Below, in pieces: positions 1-6,779 of a DNA stretch of 11,838 nucleotides. Positions within the stretch are counted from its first letter, which is position 1. Every line of letters starts with the position of its first letter. A model generated the notes under the pieces. The model did not search any database, was not told the origin of the DNA, and was given only the letters and a program-made list of their open reading frames with translations. Source of the DNA: JAKACU01 sp021821185 (lineage in GTDB: Bacteria; Bacillota; Bacilli; Alicyclobacillales; SLC66); NCBI GenBank assembly GCA_027343965.1, contig DAHWJX010000170.1:1-11838 (forward strand). The letters are read 5' to 3'. Position numbers and translations under genes: made by a program.

Positions 1-28
1 TTGGTATAACTGCCACAATTGCTGTGCT

Positions 29-61
29 AAAGAAAAACCTTCCATGATCACATGGACGGTT
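29..61 (-). terminator. Probable rho-independent terminator after the GNAT gene
   Basis: Read on the minus strand, AACC-G-TCCATG, a TGAT loop, then CATGGA-A-GGTT form a hairpin of 6 bp plus 4 bp with a single G/A mismatch, followed by TTTCTTT. It lies about 90 nt past the stop codon of the acetyltransferase gene and would end the TetR/radical SAM/GNAT transcript. On the plus strand the same hairpin is followed by a poorer T tract, so minus-strand use is favoured. Confidence 0.5.
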
Positions 62-150
62 CTTTGTCATGCTCGTTTTCAATTTAACACTGCGCAGCAA
101 CTAATTTCACTGGAAATGTTGACAAGCTATTAGCTGGTTTAGTTCAACCT

Positions 151-609
151 TTACTTGATTATATTCGCTTCAGTTAAGCGCTTTTTAAAGCCTCTTTGGT
201 CAGTCGAATAACCAATTGCTTCGTAGAATTTATGCGATGGTTCCCGTTTGCTTTCAGATACAAGGATGACATACTTGCAGTGGTATTTTTGTCCAAAATA
301 TTCAAGTGCCTGCATCAGCAACTTCCCTATACCCTGTCCTTGATATTTGGGTAAAACAACCACATTCTCTATCAGCATAAAAGGATTGCAATCACCAACC
401 AAATCGTAACAAACAATCCCCATTGATGTGCCAATAACTTCATTCCCGTCACAGGCCACTACCACATAATAGTGCGGAGTATTGGATATTATCTCAATCT
501 GTTTTTTCATGGCTATCAAATCGGATTGTTTACCAACAAAATCCACGAACAATTCTGACAGTCCAGCAACGTCATTGGTATCTGCTTTTCTCACCGTAAT
601 GTGTTTCAT
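151..609 (-). CDS. GNAT family N-acetyltransferase
   Basis: Predicted 152-residue cytoplasmic acetyltransferase that transfers an acyl group from acetyl-CoA to an amine; the substrate cannot be read from the sequence. The acetyl-CoA-binding motif A is clear: a hydrophobic strand (ENVVVLP) followed by KYQGQGIGKLLM, matching Q/R-x-x-G-x-G/A. A C-terminal KFYEAIGY segment is typical of GNAT motif B. The length is normal for a single-domain GNAT. I chose the ATG at 609 because AGGAGG stands 6 nt upstream, the best ribosome-binding site in the area. The reading frame stays open upstream to 816, and another ATG at 759 has an AAGG site, so a form extended by 50 residues cannot be excluded. The gene is last in a probable TetR-radical SAM-GNAT unit and could modify a product of that unit, which is inference only. 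Confidence 0.88.
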   Translation of the reverse strand: MKHITVRKADTNDVAGLSELFVDFVGKQSDLIAMKKQIEIISNTPHYYVVVACDGNEVIGTSMGIVCYDLVGDCNPFMLIENVVVLPKYQGQGIGKLLMQALEYFGQKYHCKYVILVSESKREPSHKFYEAIGYSTDQRGFKKRLTEANIIK

Positions 610-661
610 CGTACGCCTCCTGTTCTTAGATTCAATATCATATTTCCACATTATGAATCCC

Positions 662-693
662 TTACGGAACGTTCCTGCCCGTTCGCCCCGTAA
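662..693. repeat. Palindrome and nested inverted repeat in the GNAT leader
   Basis: A perfect 10-bp palindrome, GGAACGTTCC, occupies 666-675. It overlaps an inverted repeat made of TTACGG (662-667) and CCGTAA (688-693). These lie between the candidate small ORF and the GNAT start. They could form an RNA hairpin in the leader or be a protein-binding site; there is no T tract, so a terminator is unlikely. They may also be chance. Confidence 0.3.
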
Positions 694-755
694 AGTAATG
701 GGTAAAAGTTTGCATAAACATACATTACACCTACACATTTCGCGCCGATCACTCA

Positions 756-845
756 TCATATAAATGCCTTCTCGACCGCTTGCTCCAGTCCTCGGGCGAG
801 CGGTGACGCTTCCCATACCGGATGTGCTTTTTTATTGCTCACCAT
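756..845 (-). CDS. Candidate 29-aa small ORF overlapping the radical SAM gene
   Basis: This reading frame starts with an ATG that overlaps the last 7 nt of the radical SAM gene and ends with a TGA whose bases overlap an ATG at 759 in the frame that runs on into the GNAT gene. The predicted peptide starts MVSNKKAHPVWEASPL and continues with a short charged helix-like segment ending in EQAVEKAFI. It has no cysteine and no obvious leader or signal peptide. The Shine-Dalgarno match (GAGTGG) is weak, so expression would depend on translational coupling. Placement next to a peptide-maturase-like radical SAM gene makes a RiPP precursor or accessory peptide conceivable. I do not recognise the sequence, and a 90-nt ORF can occur by chance. 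Confidence 0.3.
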   Translation of the reverse strand: MVSNKKAHPVWEASPLARGLEQAVEKAFI

Positions 846-2170
846 TCCACTCGAGTTTTATCTTTCCAGATCATTTCAAGAGCCGTTTTAATTTTACGCT
901 TCTCAAACGGACAAGGGCGTTTGCCCGTTCTCATCCGATACAAGGGACAGTGATTCCCTTGACAGGCTGGGCGATAAAAGCAAGTACGACAGACAGGGTC
1001 AGTGTCGTCGCCCGAACTAACCCATAGGGCGAATTTATCATAGTCTAACGCGATATGGCCATCTTCGTACAAACGGCCAACCTTATTAAACTCTTCCTCA
1101 AAAGCGCAGGTGCACTTATATAATTGACCATCTGATCCTATGACCAGAGAGTGCGGTTTTGCAGCATAACATACAGACCCCCCTGGCAGCATCGAGTTCT
1201 CGATAATTGATGCCATTGCAACACCGTGATCTAATCCTAGCTTGGTAAACTCCCATATCTTTAAATTCGCAGTCCTTTGGGTGCATACAGGCAATTGATC
1301 GTCGTGCGGACCACCCCAGCGCCCTACAGGTCTAAATAGTAATTGAAACCTTTCATCCCCTTGAAAAGGCTCAGCGAGAAGGTTCACAAGTTCCTGTACA
1401 GCCTGTAGCGTATTTTGATCAAAATTAACCCGAATATAAACCTCAAACTGTCCGTCAACATATCTGGCGTTTTTTAAATTGTTAAAAATACGTTCAAATG
1501 TGCCACCACCACCACGCAGAGCTCGCCTTTGATCGTGAATGACTGCAGGACCATCAATTGTCACCATAAACCGGCTGATTTGCCATTTAACCAACTGAGG
1601 AAACAGTTCTTCAGTTAAATCATATCCATTTGTCGCAATATCCGCAGTATAGTCTGCGTCGTATTTTGCGACGGATTCTAAAAAGGACTCAGACAATTCC
1701 TTAATAATCTCAGGGGCAAGAAGTGGTTCTCCACCAAACCAACTGATTGAGGCACTCCGTAAAAAGCGCGCCTTATCATGCACAAATTGTTTAAGTCCGT
1801 TAATCACAGGTCGTGTCATTTTGCCGCGAGGAAAGGTCTGATAACAATAGGTACATCCAAAATTACAAGCTTCGGTGGGCATGACAATCAGATGCATCAT
1901 ATCCGTACGGTGCTGAGACTGATGAAGAAGCTTGGCACGTTGCAACTCATCTACTTGTTCGGGTACAAGAATTCCTGACGTCTTCAGATACTCCACTACT
2001 TCAGATTTCTGATCAATAATGCCTTCTTTCAATGCCGCTACAACTTCTGGCTGTTCTTCTTTAGTAAAAGCTAAAATAGCACCAGTGTAACTATTGTACA
2101 AAACGAGATCCTGAGTCTCAGTATAGGTTTGTGCATTAAAACGAGACGCCACCCATCTCGTTGGTTCCAC
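839..2170 (-). CDS. Radical SAM/SPASM domain protein, probable peptide maturase
   Basis: A 443-residue radical SAM enzyme. The 4Fe-4S/SAM motif C102-x3-C106-x2-C109 lies in EACNFGCTYCYQ, and WFGGEPLL at about 144-151 is the usual GGEP SAM-binding segment. The C-terminal part (about 334-420) has the cysteine pattern of a SPASM domain carrying auxiliary Fe-S clusters: C334, C353, C355, C394, C397, C403, C408 and C420. The first 85 or so residues (SRFN...LYNSYTGAI...) resemble the N-terminal region common in peptide-modifying SPASM enzymes. Known members are sactionine or other RiPP maturases and anaerobic sulfatase maturases. No sulfatase is present here, so peptide modification is the better guess. 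The start is a GTG with a GGGGGA site 7 nt upstream. It lies 57 nt after the TetR gene and is probably co-transcribed with it. The exact reaction and substrate are unknown. Confidence 0.88.
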   Translation of the reverse strand: MEPTRWVASRFNAQTYTETQDLVLYNSYTGAILAFTKEEQPEVVAALKEGIIDQKSEVVEYLKTSGILVPEQVDELQRAKLLHQSQHRTDMMHLIVMPTEACNFGCTYCYQTFPRGKMTRPVINGLKQFVHDKARFLRSASISWFGGEPLLAPEIIKELSESFLESVAKYDADYTADIATNGYDLTEELFPQLVKWQISRFMVTIDGPAVIHDQRRALRGGGGTFERIFNNLKNARYVDGQFEVYIRVNFDQNTLQAVQELVNLLAEPFQGDERFQLLFRPVGRWGGPHDDQLPVCTQRTANLKIWEFTKLGLDHGVAMASIIENSMLPGGSVCYAAKPHSLVIGSDGQLYKCTCAFEEEFNKVGRLYEDGHIALDYDKFALWVSSGDDTDPVCRTCFYRPACQGNHCPLYRMRTGKRPCPFEKRKIKTALEMIWKDKTRVEW

Positions 2171-2227
2171 TATGTAGTCCCCCTTTTAATCTTCAAAAAA
2201 TAAACTAAATACCCTATAAAATTCTTG

Positions 2228-2782
2228 TCATCTGGGATGGAGTAGTCTCTTGATATCGTCAAATACCACCTTGGCCACTTGTTCATCAAGATGAGGATTT
2301 TTAGGTGAGAATAATACAGACGTCAGAAGCCCCGTAATTTGTCGTATAACCACGTTTGCGTGGTCACCAGAAAGTCCATATATCTCAAGAACAGACCTGA
2401 GTTGCCCCTGTACTAGTGCAACTGGATTCACATCCCCCATTAAATCTCGCTGGAGTTGCGACTCAATCAGAACAAGAAGAACGAGTTCACAATTTTCCCG
2501 TACAAAGCTTAATCTCCTCTGAATAAATGACCAAAGCACCATCTCTATGGAGAGTTGCGAATACTCTTTTGACAATCCATTTTCAGATTGGAAGACATCA
2601 ACAACGGGACGAATTGCCTCTAAAAACACATCTCTCTTATGGGGGAAATATCTGAAGAGGGTCATTTCGGAAATATCAGCAGTCTTGGCAATCAGGGCCG
2701 TAGAAGTTGCTTTGTAGCCTCGCTCCGTAAACAATCGTCGAGCGCAATCGATCACATGCTGTTTTCGCTCGTCGAGACTCAT
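2228..2782 (-). CDS. TetR/AcrR family transcriptional regulator
   Basis: Small dimeric DNA-binding repressor of the TetR family. The N-terminal helix-turn-helix is unmistakable: IDCARRLFTERGYKATST, then LIAKTADISEMTLFRYFPHKRDVFLEAI, with the family's characteristic YFPHK turn. The C-terminal part is a helical ligand-binding and dimerisation domain with no recognisable effector signature. I prefer the ATG at 2782 (184 residues), which has GAGGA about 8 nt upstream. A GTG at 2797 (189 residues, also with a GAGG site) is an alternative and would add MRKTD. The gene is first in the left-hand minus-strand unit. A palindrome inside its presumed promoter (2863-2880) suggests autoregulation, and by extension control of the radical SAM gene just downstream. 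The inducing ligand is unknown. Confidence 0.9.
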   Translation of the reverse strand: MSLDERKQHVIDCARRLFTERGYKATSTALIAKTADISEMTLFRYFPHKRDVFLEAIRPVVDVFQSENGLSKEYSQLSIEMVLWSFIQRRLSFVRENCELVLLVLIESQLQRDLMGDVNPVALVQGQLRSVLEIYGLSGDHANVVIRQITGLLTSVLFSPKNPHLDEQVAKVVFDDIKRLLHPR

Positions 2783-2859
2783 ATCTGTTTTCCTCACAGT
2801 GTTCGCCTCATCTTTGTCATACTGCGCGACGTAAGTGGAACTTAATACCCTACAAATAT

Positions 2860-2889
2860 ATATTAGTTAGCACTAACTAACTTTGTCAA
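2860..2889 (-). promoter_or_regulatory. Promoter with palindromic operator for the TetR-led unit
   Basis: On the minus strand, TTGACA (2889-2884) is a perfect -35 box. At 18-bp spacing, TAATAT (2865-2860) is an acceptable -10. Between and overlapping them, TTAGTTAG (2863-2870) and CTAACTAA (2873-2880) form a perfect 8-bp-arm inverted repeat with a 2-bp centre. A palindrome in this position is what TetR-family repressors typically bind to block their own promoter. Binding by this particular TetR protein is inferred from proximity. Confidence 0.6.
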
Positions 2890-3176
2890 GTATGGCTTCA
2901 ACTGTGATTCCAATGAACTCCCTGCATTGAATTCCACCTCGAGAATGTTGCTCAACAATTGGAGTTTTGTCTGTGGTTGTATGATTCGATCGCCCATGAT
3001 CCGCAATATCCTTGAAGACAATGTGGGATACTGGACTAACAGATCATTAGACTGATAATAACGAATTGAAAACAGCACACAGGGTGTTAAAGCTTGTGCT
3101 AAAATTGGATATGGGCCGTCAAGCAGTCTGGGAGTTTAATGAAGAGCTTTCTCGCCAATTTGAAAGGTGTGTTTAA
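2883..3176 (+). pseudogene. Apparent frameshifted small protein gene upstream of carbonic anhydrase
   Basis: Protein-like sequence on the plus strand passes through three frames. The frame starting near ATG 2892 reads MASTVIPMNSLH and stops. From about 2917 the next frame gives EFHLENVAQQLEFCLWLYDS and AHDPQYP. From about 3014 a third frame gives EDNVGYWTNRSLD. From about 3051 a last frame gives DNNELKTAHRVLKL and then GRQAVWEFNEELSRQFERCV, ending in TAA directly against the carbonic anhydrase ATG. Joined, these pieces would make a soluble protein of roughly 95 residues, acidic and rich in aromatic residues, which I do not recognise. Several single-base indels would explain the pattern. Alternatively, only the last segment (from GTG 3096 or ATG 3111) is a real short leader ORF coupled to the next gene. 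The overlapping minus-strand ORF at 2863-3078 is less protein-like. Confidence 0.4.
3097..3105 (+). promoter_or_regulatory. Possible extended -10 promoter for carbonic anhydrase
   Basis: TGC followed by TAAAAT (3100-3105) matches an extended -10 element and lies about 70 nt before the carbonic anhydrase start. No good -35 box is found 16-18 nt upstream. This is a weak, sequence-only call. Confidence 0.25.
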
Positions 3177-3755
3177 ATGAACCGTTTAGAAGAAATTTTG
3201 GCTTATAATCAACTCTTTGTCGAAAATAAAGAATATGAACAATACCAGACCTCCAAGTTCCCCGACAAGAAACTGGTCATCTTATCTTGCATGGATACGC
3301 GACTCACGGACTTATTGCCTCGTGCGATGAATTTGAAAAATGGCGATGCGAAATTTGTGAAAAACGCCGGAGCAGTCGTGTCCCACCCTTTTGGTAGCAT
3401 TATGCGCAGCATCTTGATCGCGGTTTATGATCTCGGTGCTGAAGAGGTTTGTGTAATTGGTCATTACGGATGCGGAATGACCAATCTCGATCCAGAAGTA
3501 GCCATTCAAAAGATGATAAACAGCGGCATTTCCCATGACACAATTAAAACGTTGGAATTTGCCGGTGTAAATTTGAACGAGTGGTTGCAACGAATCGAAT
3601 CGATTCCAGTCAGCGTTCGCCAAAGTGTGCAAATGATCAAAAGCCATCCCTTGATGCCAAAGAATCTTCTGGTTCACGGGCTCGTCATCGATCCGGAAAC
3701 AGGGAAATTGGATGTCGTAGTCAATGGTTATGGCATGTGTTCAGCACCATTTTAG
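3177..3755 (+). CDS. Beta-class carbonic anhydrase (YtiB-like)
   Basis: Zinc enzyme that interconverts CO2 and bicarbonate in the cytoplasm, supplying bicarbonate for carboxylases and helping pH balance. The 192-residue protein has all expected active-site residues: C38-x-D40-x-R42 in ILSCMDTRLTD, and H96-x2-C99 in IGHYGCGM. C38, H96 and C99 would bind Zn, and D40/R42 form the catalytic dyad. Length and layout match the compact beta-CA subgroup found in Bacillus (YtiB type). An AAAGGTG ribosome-binding site sits about 7-8 nt before ATG 3177, inside the preceding broken ORF, whose TAA abuts this start. It is the only intact plus-strand gene in the window and converges on the operon ending at 3795 with a 39-nt gap that holds no clear terminator. 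Confidence 0.93.
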   Translation: MNRLEEILAYNQLFVENKEYEQYQTSKFPDKKLVILSCMDTRLTDLLPRAMNLKNGDAKFVKNAGAVVSHPFGSIMRSILIAVYDLGAEEVCVIGHYGCGMTNLDPEVAIQKMINSGISHDTIKTLEFAGVNLNEWLQRIESIPVSVRQSVQMIKSHPLMPKNLLVHGLVIDPETGKLDVVVNGYGMCSAPF

Positions 3756-3794
3756 AAGTATTTGTGAGTAATGCTAAGCATAAAACGCAAGGGT

Positions 3795-4799
3795 TTAGAT
3801 TCCATGTGTAGCAGCAACGTCAATGAGGCGTTGTATTTTATAAGCCGTACGAAAATCAGGTTGTACGGGAGTCTTTGTTTCAACTGCATGTAAAAAATGA
3901 TTGAGTTGAATGACAAATGGATCCGATGAGATGCTTGGTTCTTCAGAGATTTCTAAAAGATCATCTGTCTGGTTTGATTGATACCAAGTTATATGGAAAT
4001 TTTGCGCATCACGAAGATCAAACGTAGCATAACCGCGAGCTGCTAGTATCTCAATTTGATACGTTCCCGGTCCCACGCGACTATCCAATACAGATAACAA
4101 GGCTCCTGAAGCGAAACGTCCCGTCACAATGGCCATGTCATCGTTTGCAGGATAATGGTTTTGTCTTTTAACGAATGTTCCTAAAGTGCCCTGAATTTCC
4201 AAAAGCGGACCGCACTGTGATTCTAACATCCACGTTGCCATGTCTATGGAGTGCGATCCAAAATCAGCGAGCGCACCAGATCCAGCCATAGCATCGCGCA
4301 TTCTCCACTCCATACCAATCGCTTCATCGGCTAATCTAGCTCCCGTACATATCTCTCGATAGGCAAAAACAGTTCCCAAGTTGCCATTGTTAATAAACTG
4401 ATATAAACGTGATATACCCCTGCGGTAACGGTTTACAAACCCAATCATGTGAACTACTTTTGCCCTCTCTACCTCCTCCACCATGCGATAAGCACCTTCT
4501 TTTATGTCGGATGCTGGTTTTTCACAAAGTATCGCCAATCCTCTTTGCGCAGCCAAGCTCACGTATTGGACATGAAATTGATTAGGGACTGCAATAATCA
4601 CCGCATCCAAATCCCGACGCAAGAATTCTTCAATGCTAGTTGCGCACACCACGGAAGTTGCATCCTTTATAAAGTGCTGCGCATTCGTCTGATCTTCATC
4701 AAAAACGGCATCCAATACACAGCGTTCAGACAGCGCATGAATAGCAGACAGATGATTAGCTGCAATACCCCCACAGCCAATAAGCCCCAACTTTATCAT
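3795..4799 (-). CDS. Gfo/Idh/MocA family NAD(P)-dependent oxidoreductase (downstream copy)
   Basis: A 334-residue sugar or cyclitol dehydrogenase-like protein. The N-terminal Rossmann fold shows GLIGCGGIAANH (about 5-16). The family's EKP motif is at 93-95 (LCEKPASD), with K94 expected to assist catalysis. In the C-terminal substrate domain, GALADFGSHSID contains D179-x3-H183, the usual catalytic aspartate/histidine pair. The substrate is not readable; relatives oxidise or reduce a ring hydroxyl of myo-inositol, glucose or amino sugars. It is the last gene of the six-gene amino-sugar-like operon and overlaps the NagA-like gene by 4 nt (ATGA), with AAGGAG about 8 nt before its start, so translational coupling is likely. 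It clearly differs from the other Gfo/Idh/MocA gene at 8741-9820, so the two probably catalyse different steps. Confidence 0.92.
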   Translation of the reverse strand: MIKLGLIGCGGIAANHLSAIHALSERCVLDAVFDEDQTNAQHFIKDATSVVCATSIEEFLRRDLDAVIIAVPNQFHVQYVSLAAQRGLAILCEKPASDIKEGAYRMVEEVERAKVVHMIGFVNRYRRGISRLYQFINNGNLGTVFAYREICTGARLADEAIGMEWRMRDAMAGSGALADFGSHSIDMATWMLESQCGPLLEIQGTLGTFVKRQNHYPANDDMAIVTGRFASGALLSVLDSRVGPGTYQIEILAARGYATFDLRDAQNFHITWYQSNQTDDLLEISEEPSISSDPFVIQLNHFLHAVETKTPVQPDFRTAYKIQRLIDVAATHGI

Positions 4800-5986
4800 T
4801 GTCTCGTCTCCTTTGCTTCATCGCCATAGACCAGATGGCCTCTCTGAAATACTTGTAACACCTGTGTGCCACTTTCCCTTCTGCGAAGTACCACTAAATC
4901 AGCAGGTGCGCCAGACATCAATCCATTCGCGTTCTCCATCTGCATGTAGGCGGCGGGTCGCACGGATGCCATATCCCAAGCTTCAGAAAGCGTTACCAAG
5001 TCCCGGTTAACTAAGTAATTGATACCGTAGATCAAAGGCGAAACCGAACCTGCCAAAAGTTCCGGGTGCCAAGTCAGAGACAGTCTGCGATCAGCCGTTA
5101 ACGTCACATCACCACCTATGTGTGTATGATAGATTCCCGGTTCCATCCCTGACAGATAAACAGCATCACTGATCAACAACATTTTGTTTTGCTTCACTTT
5201 CTTGATCACCCGCAGCACGGAGTCGGGCAAATGAAATCCGTCAACGACCACCGATGCAAACAGTTGATCATTAGCCAACTGATCCCAGATGTAATTTGGG
5301 TGACGAGGCAACACAGCATGGGCACCATTGCCTAGATGCGTTGATAAAGAAGCACCCGCTGCAACGGCCTCTGCGATTTGCTCAGTGGATGCTGCGGTAT
5401 GCCCAATAGCAACGTGTACCCCAATTTCCACGCAGCGGGCGATGAACGCTGCTGCATTAGACCATTCAGGAGATACTGTAATCAATTGAATCATACCGTT
5501 CGCGGCGTCTTGAAACCGCTGAAACAATGACCAGTCAGGCGCTTTGACAAAACGACGGTCGTGTGCACCACGTGGCCCATCAATAGGGGATACAAAAGGT
5601 CCTTCCAAGTGTATACCTCGCACAGCATGCGCGACCGTAGTATCTGCTTGACAGGCCTGGGACAAAACCTTGAGCAATTGGATGGTCACTTCATCCGAAT
5701 TCGAAATTATCGTAGGGAAGTAGGATGTAACCCCTTGTTCCCACAAAGCTTTTGTGACTTCGGCCGCTGTCTGTATCCGCATAGGATACGCATTGAAATC
5801 CCAACCTTTAAAACCGTTTACTTGGAGATCCACGAGTCCCGGACCTACAAATATCTGATCATCTTGCAACTGATGGTCTCGATCAAAATTTATCTCAGCA
5901 ATTTTTCCAGCTTGTATCCGAATAAAAACATATTGCCCCGTTTGATAGTGATGACCTGTGATGATTCGATCAGGACATGAAGTCAT
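4796..5986 (-). CDS. nagA: NagA-like N-acetylglucosamine-6-phosphate deacetylase (amidohydrolase)
   Basis: A 396-residue amidohydrolase predicted to remove the acetyl group from an N-acetylated amino sugar phosphate, giving the substrate of the adjacent deaminase. Visible features are PGLVDLQVNG with Q55 and N57, as in E. coli NagA where these replace the usual HxH metal pair; HLEGPF with metal ligand E128; IGHTAAS with H196; STHL with H217; and LISDA with the catalytic D274. The usual THLFNAM segment is replaced by THLGNGAHAVLPRHPN, so this belongs to a divergent NagA-like group and the true substrate may not be GlcNAc-6-P. Its start overlaps the end of the NagB-like gene by 17 nt, with GGGGGA about 6 nt upstream. 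Family assignment is secure; exact substrate is not. Confidence 0.85.
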   Translation of the reverse strand: MTSCPDRIITGHHYQTGQYVFIRIQAGKIAEINFDRDHQLQDDQIFVGPGLVDLQVNGFKGWDFNAYPMRIQTAAEVTKALWEQGVTSYFPTIISNSDEVTIQLLKVLSQACQADTTVAHAVRGIHLEGPFVSPIDGPRGAHDRRFVKAPDWSLFQRFQDAANGMIQLITVSPEWSNAAAFIARCVEIGVHVAIGHTAASTEQIAEAVAAGASLSTHLGNGAHAVLPRHPNYIWDQLANDQLFASVVVDGFHLPDSVLRVIKKVKQNKMLLISDAVYLSGMEPGIYHTHIGGDVTLTADRRLSLTWHPELLAGSVSPLIYGINYLVNRDLVTLSEAWDMASVRPAAYMQMENANGLMSGAPADLVVLRRRESGTQVLQVFQRGHLVYGDEAKETRQ

Positions 5987-6779
5987 TGTTGATTCCCCCG
6001 TACGCTAAACGATCCAAAAACAACGTGCAGTCTGGATGCTGTCGTAAAATGGAAGCGGGGCAATCTTCTGAGATCGGTCCTGTTAACGTTCGACTTACAG
6101 CAAAGTGTTTATTCTTGCCACTAACTAGGCAATACAGATGTTGTGCTGACAGTAACGCAGGAATAGTTAATGTCACTGCCTGCTCAGGCACCGATGAAAA
6201 ATCCATAAAACAACCATCATGTACCTGTTGCATACGAGATGCTACATCCAATGTTACCAATTTCATATACAATGGATCAGTGAAATCTGCGACACCTGGA
6301 TCATTAAACGCTATGTGTCCATTTTCCCCGATGCCAAGACAGACGATGTCAATCGGCGCTGCACGTAGTAACGAACTATAATGCAAACACTCCTGTTGCG
6401 CATCTTTCGACGCATCAATAAGGTGTACAATTCCAGGTTGCACATGATCAAACAACCGTGTGCGCAAATAGTTGGCAAAAGTTCGCGGATCATCTGAAGG
6501 AAGCTGTACGTATTCATCCATGTGAAATACAGTCACGCGACTCCAGTCAATGTCCGGCTCATCAGATAAAGCGTCCAGAAACTCATTTTGCGATGGGGCT
6601 GCCGCAAAAATCATTCGAACTCGACCGTTTTCCACGAGCAATTTCCGCATCTTAGTGGCAACTTGTATACTAGCCATTCGTCCCACAGCGAAGCGATCTG
6701 GGAAAACCGAGACGCGCAATTGATCCACTTGCTGAGATGAACCTGTGTACTCCAAGATGTTTGCCCCCTCTTTCATCAT
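5970..6779 (-). CDS. nagB: NagB-like glucosamine-6-phosphate deaminase/isomerase
   Basis: A 269-residue member of the NagB/6-phosphogluconolactonase family, predicted to convert glucosamine-6-phosphate to fructose-6-phosphate and ammonia. VTVFHMDEY carries the general base D88. LGIGENGHIAFNDP carries the catalytic H155, with N153 and D160 at the positions of E. coli NagB D141 and E148. SGKNK (about 220-224) fits the phosphate-binding lysine region, and ISEDCPASILRQHPD is a conserved C-terminal block. The ENGHIAFNDP variant suggests a distinct Bacillota subgroup. There is no long C-terminal allosteric tail. The ATG directly abuts the stop of the ROK gene, with AAGGTG about 8 nt upstream. Together with the NagA-like gene it forms the recognisable core of an amino-sugar route into glycolysis. 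Confidence 0.87.
   Translation of the reverse strand: MMKEGANILEYTGSSQQVDQLRVSVFPDRFAVGRMASIQVATKMRKLLVENGRVRMIFAAAPSQNEFLDALSDEPDIDWSRVTVFHMDEYVQLPSDDPRTFANYLRTRLFDHVQPGIVHLIDASKDAQQECLHYSSLLRAAPIDIVCLGIGENGHIAFNDPGVADFTDPLYMKLVTLDVASRMQQVHDGCFMDFSSVPEQAVTLTIPALLSAQHLYCLVSGKNKHFAVSRTLTGPISEDCPASILRQHPDCTLFLDRLAYGGINNDFMS

Noticed and set aside
2..148. Open plus-strand frame running in from the left edge
   Set aside because: It gives a cysteine- and aromatic-rich peptide with no family signature and overlaps the hairpin and T tract at 29-61 that fit a terminator for the GNAT gene. It could be the end of a gene outside the window, but nothing supports it.
166..186. Short hairpin CGCTT-CAGTT-AAGCG followed by CTTTTT on the plus strand
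   Set aside because: The stem is only 5 bp and lies within the 3' coding end of the GNAT gene; there is no supported plus-strand gene for it to terminate.
776..803. GC-rich inverted repeat CCGCT...AGCGG after the radical SAM gene
   Set aside because: It has a short stem, a mismatch or wobble beyond 5 bp, and no T tract on either strand, so it does not work as a terminator. It may just be base composition inside the small ORF.
2863..2880. Idea that this palindrome and the one at 9879-9913 bind the same regulator
   Set aside because: Both contain TTAGT/ACTAA, but arm length and spacer differ (8 bp with 2 bp, against 13 bp with 9 bp), and each sits beside a regulator of a different family.
2863..3078. 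Minus-strand 71-codon ORF upstream of the TetR gene
   Set aside because: No ribosome-binding site; its end coincides with the TetR operator and -35 box, and the opposite strand reads more like protein. Treated as a shadow.
4449..4829. Plus-strand 126-codon ORF opposite the oxidoreductase gene
   Set aside because: It lies almost entirely antisense to a well-supported gene, has no family motif and no ribosome-binding site. Other long antisense frames in the operon were dismissed for the same reason.
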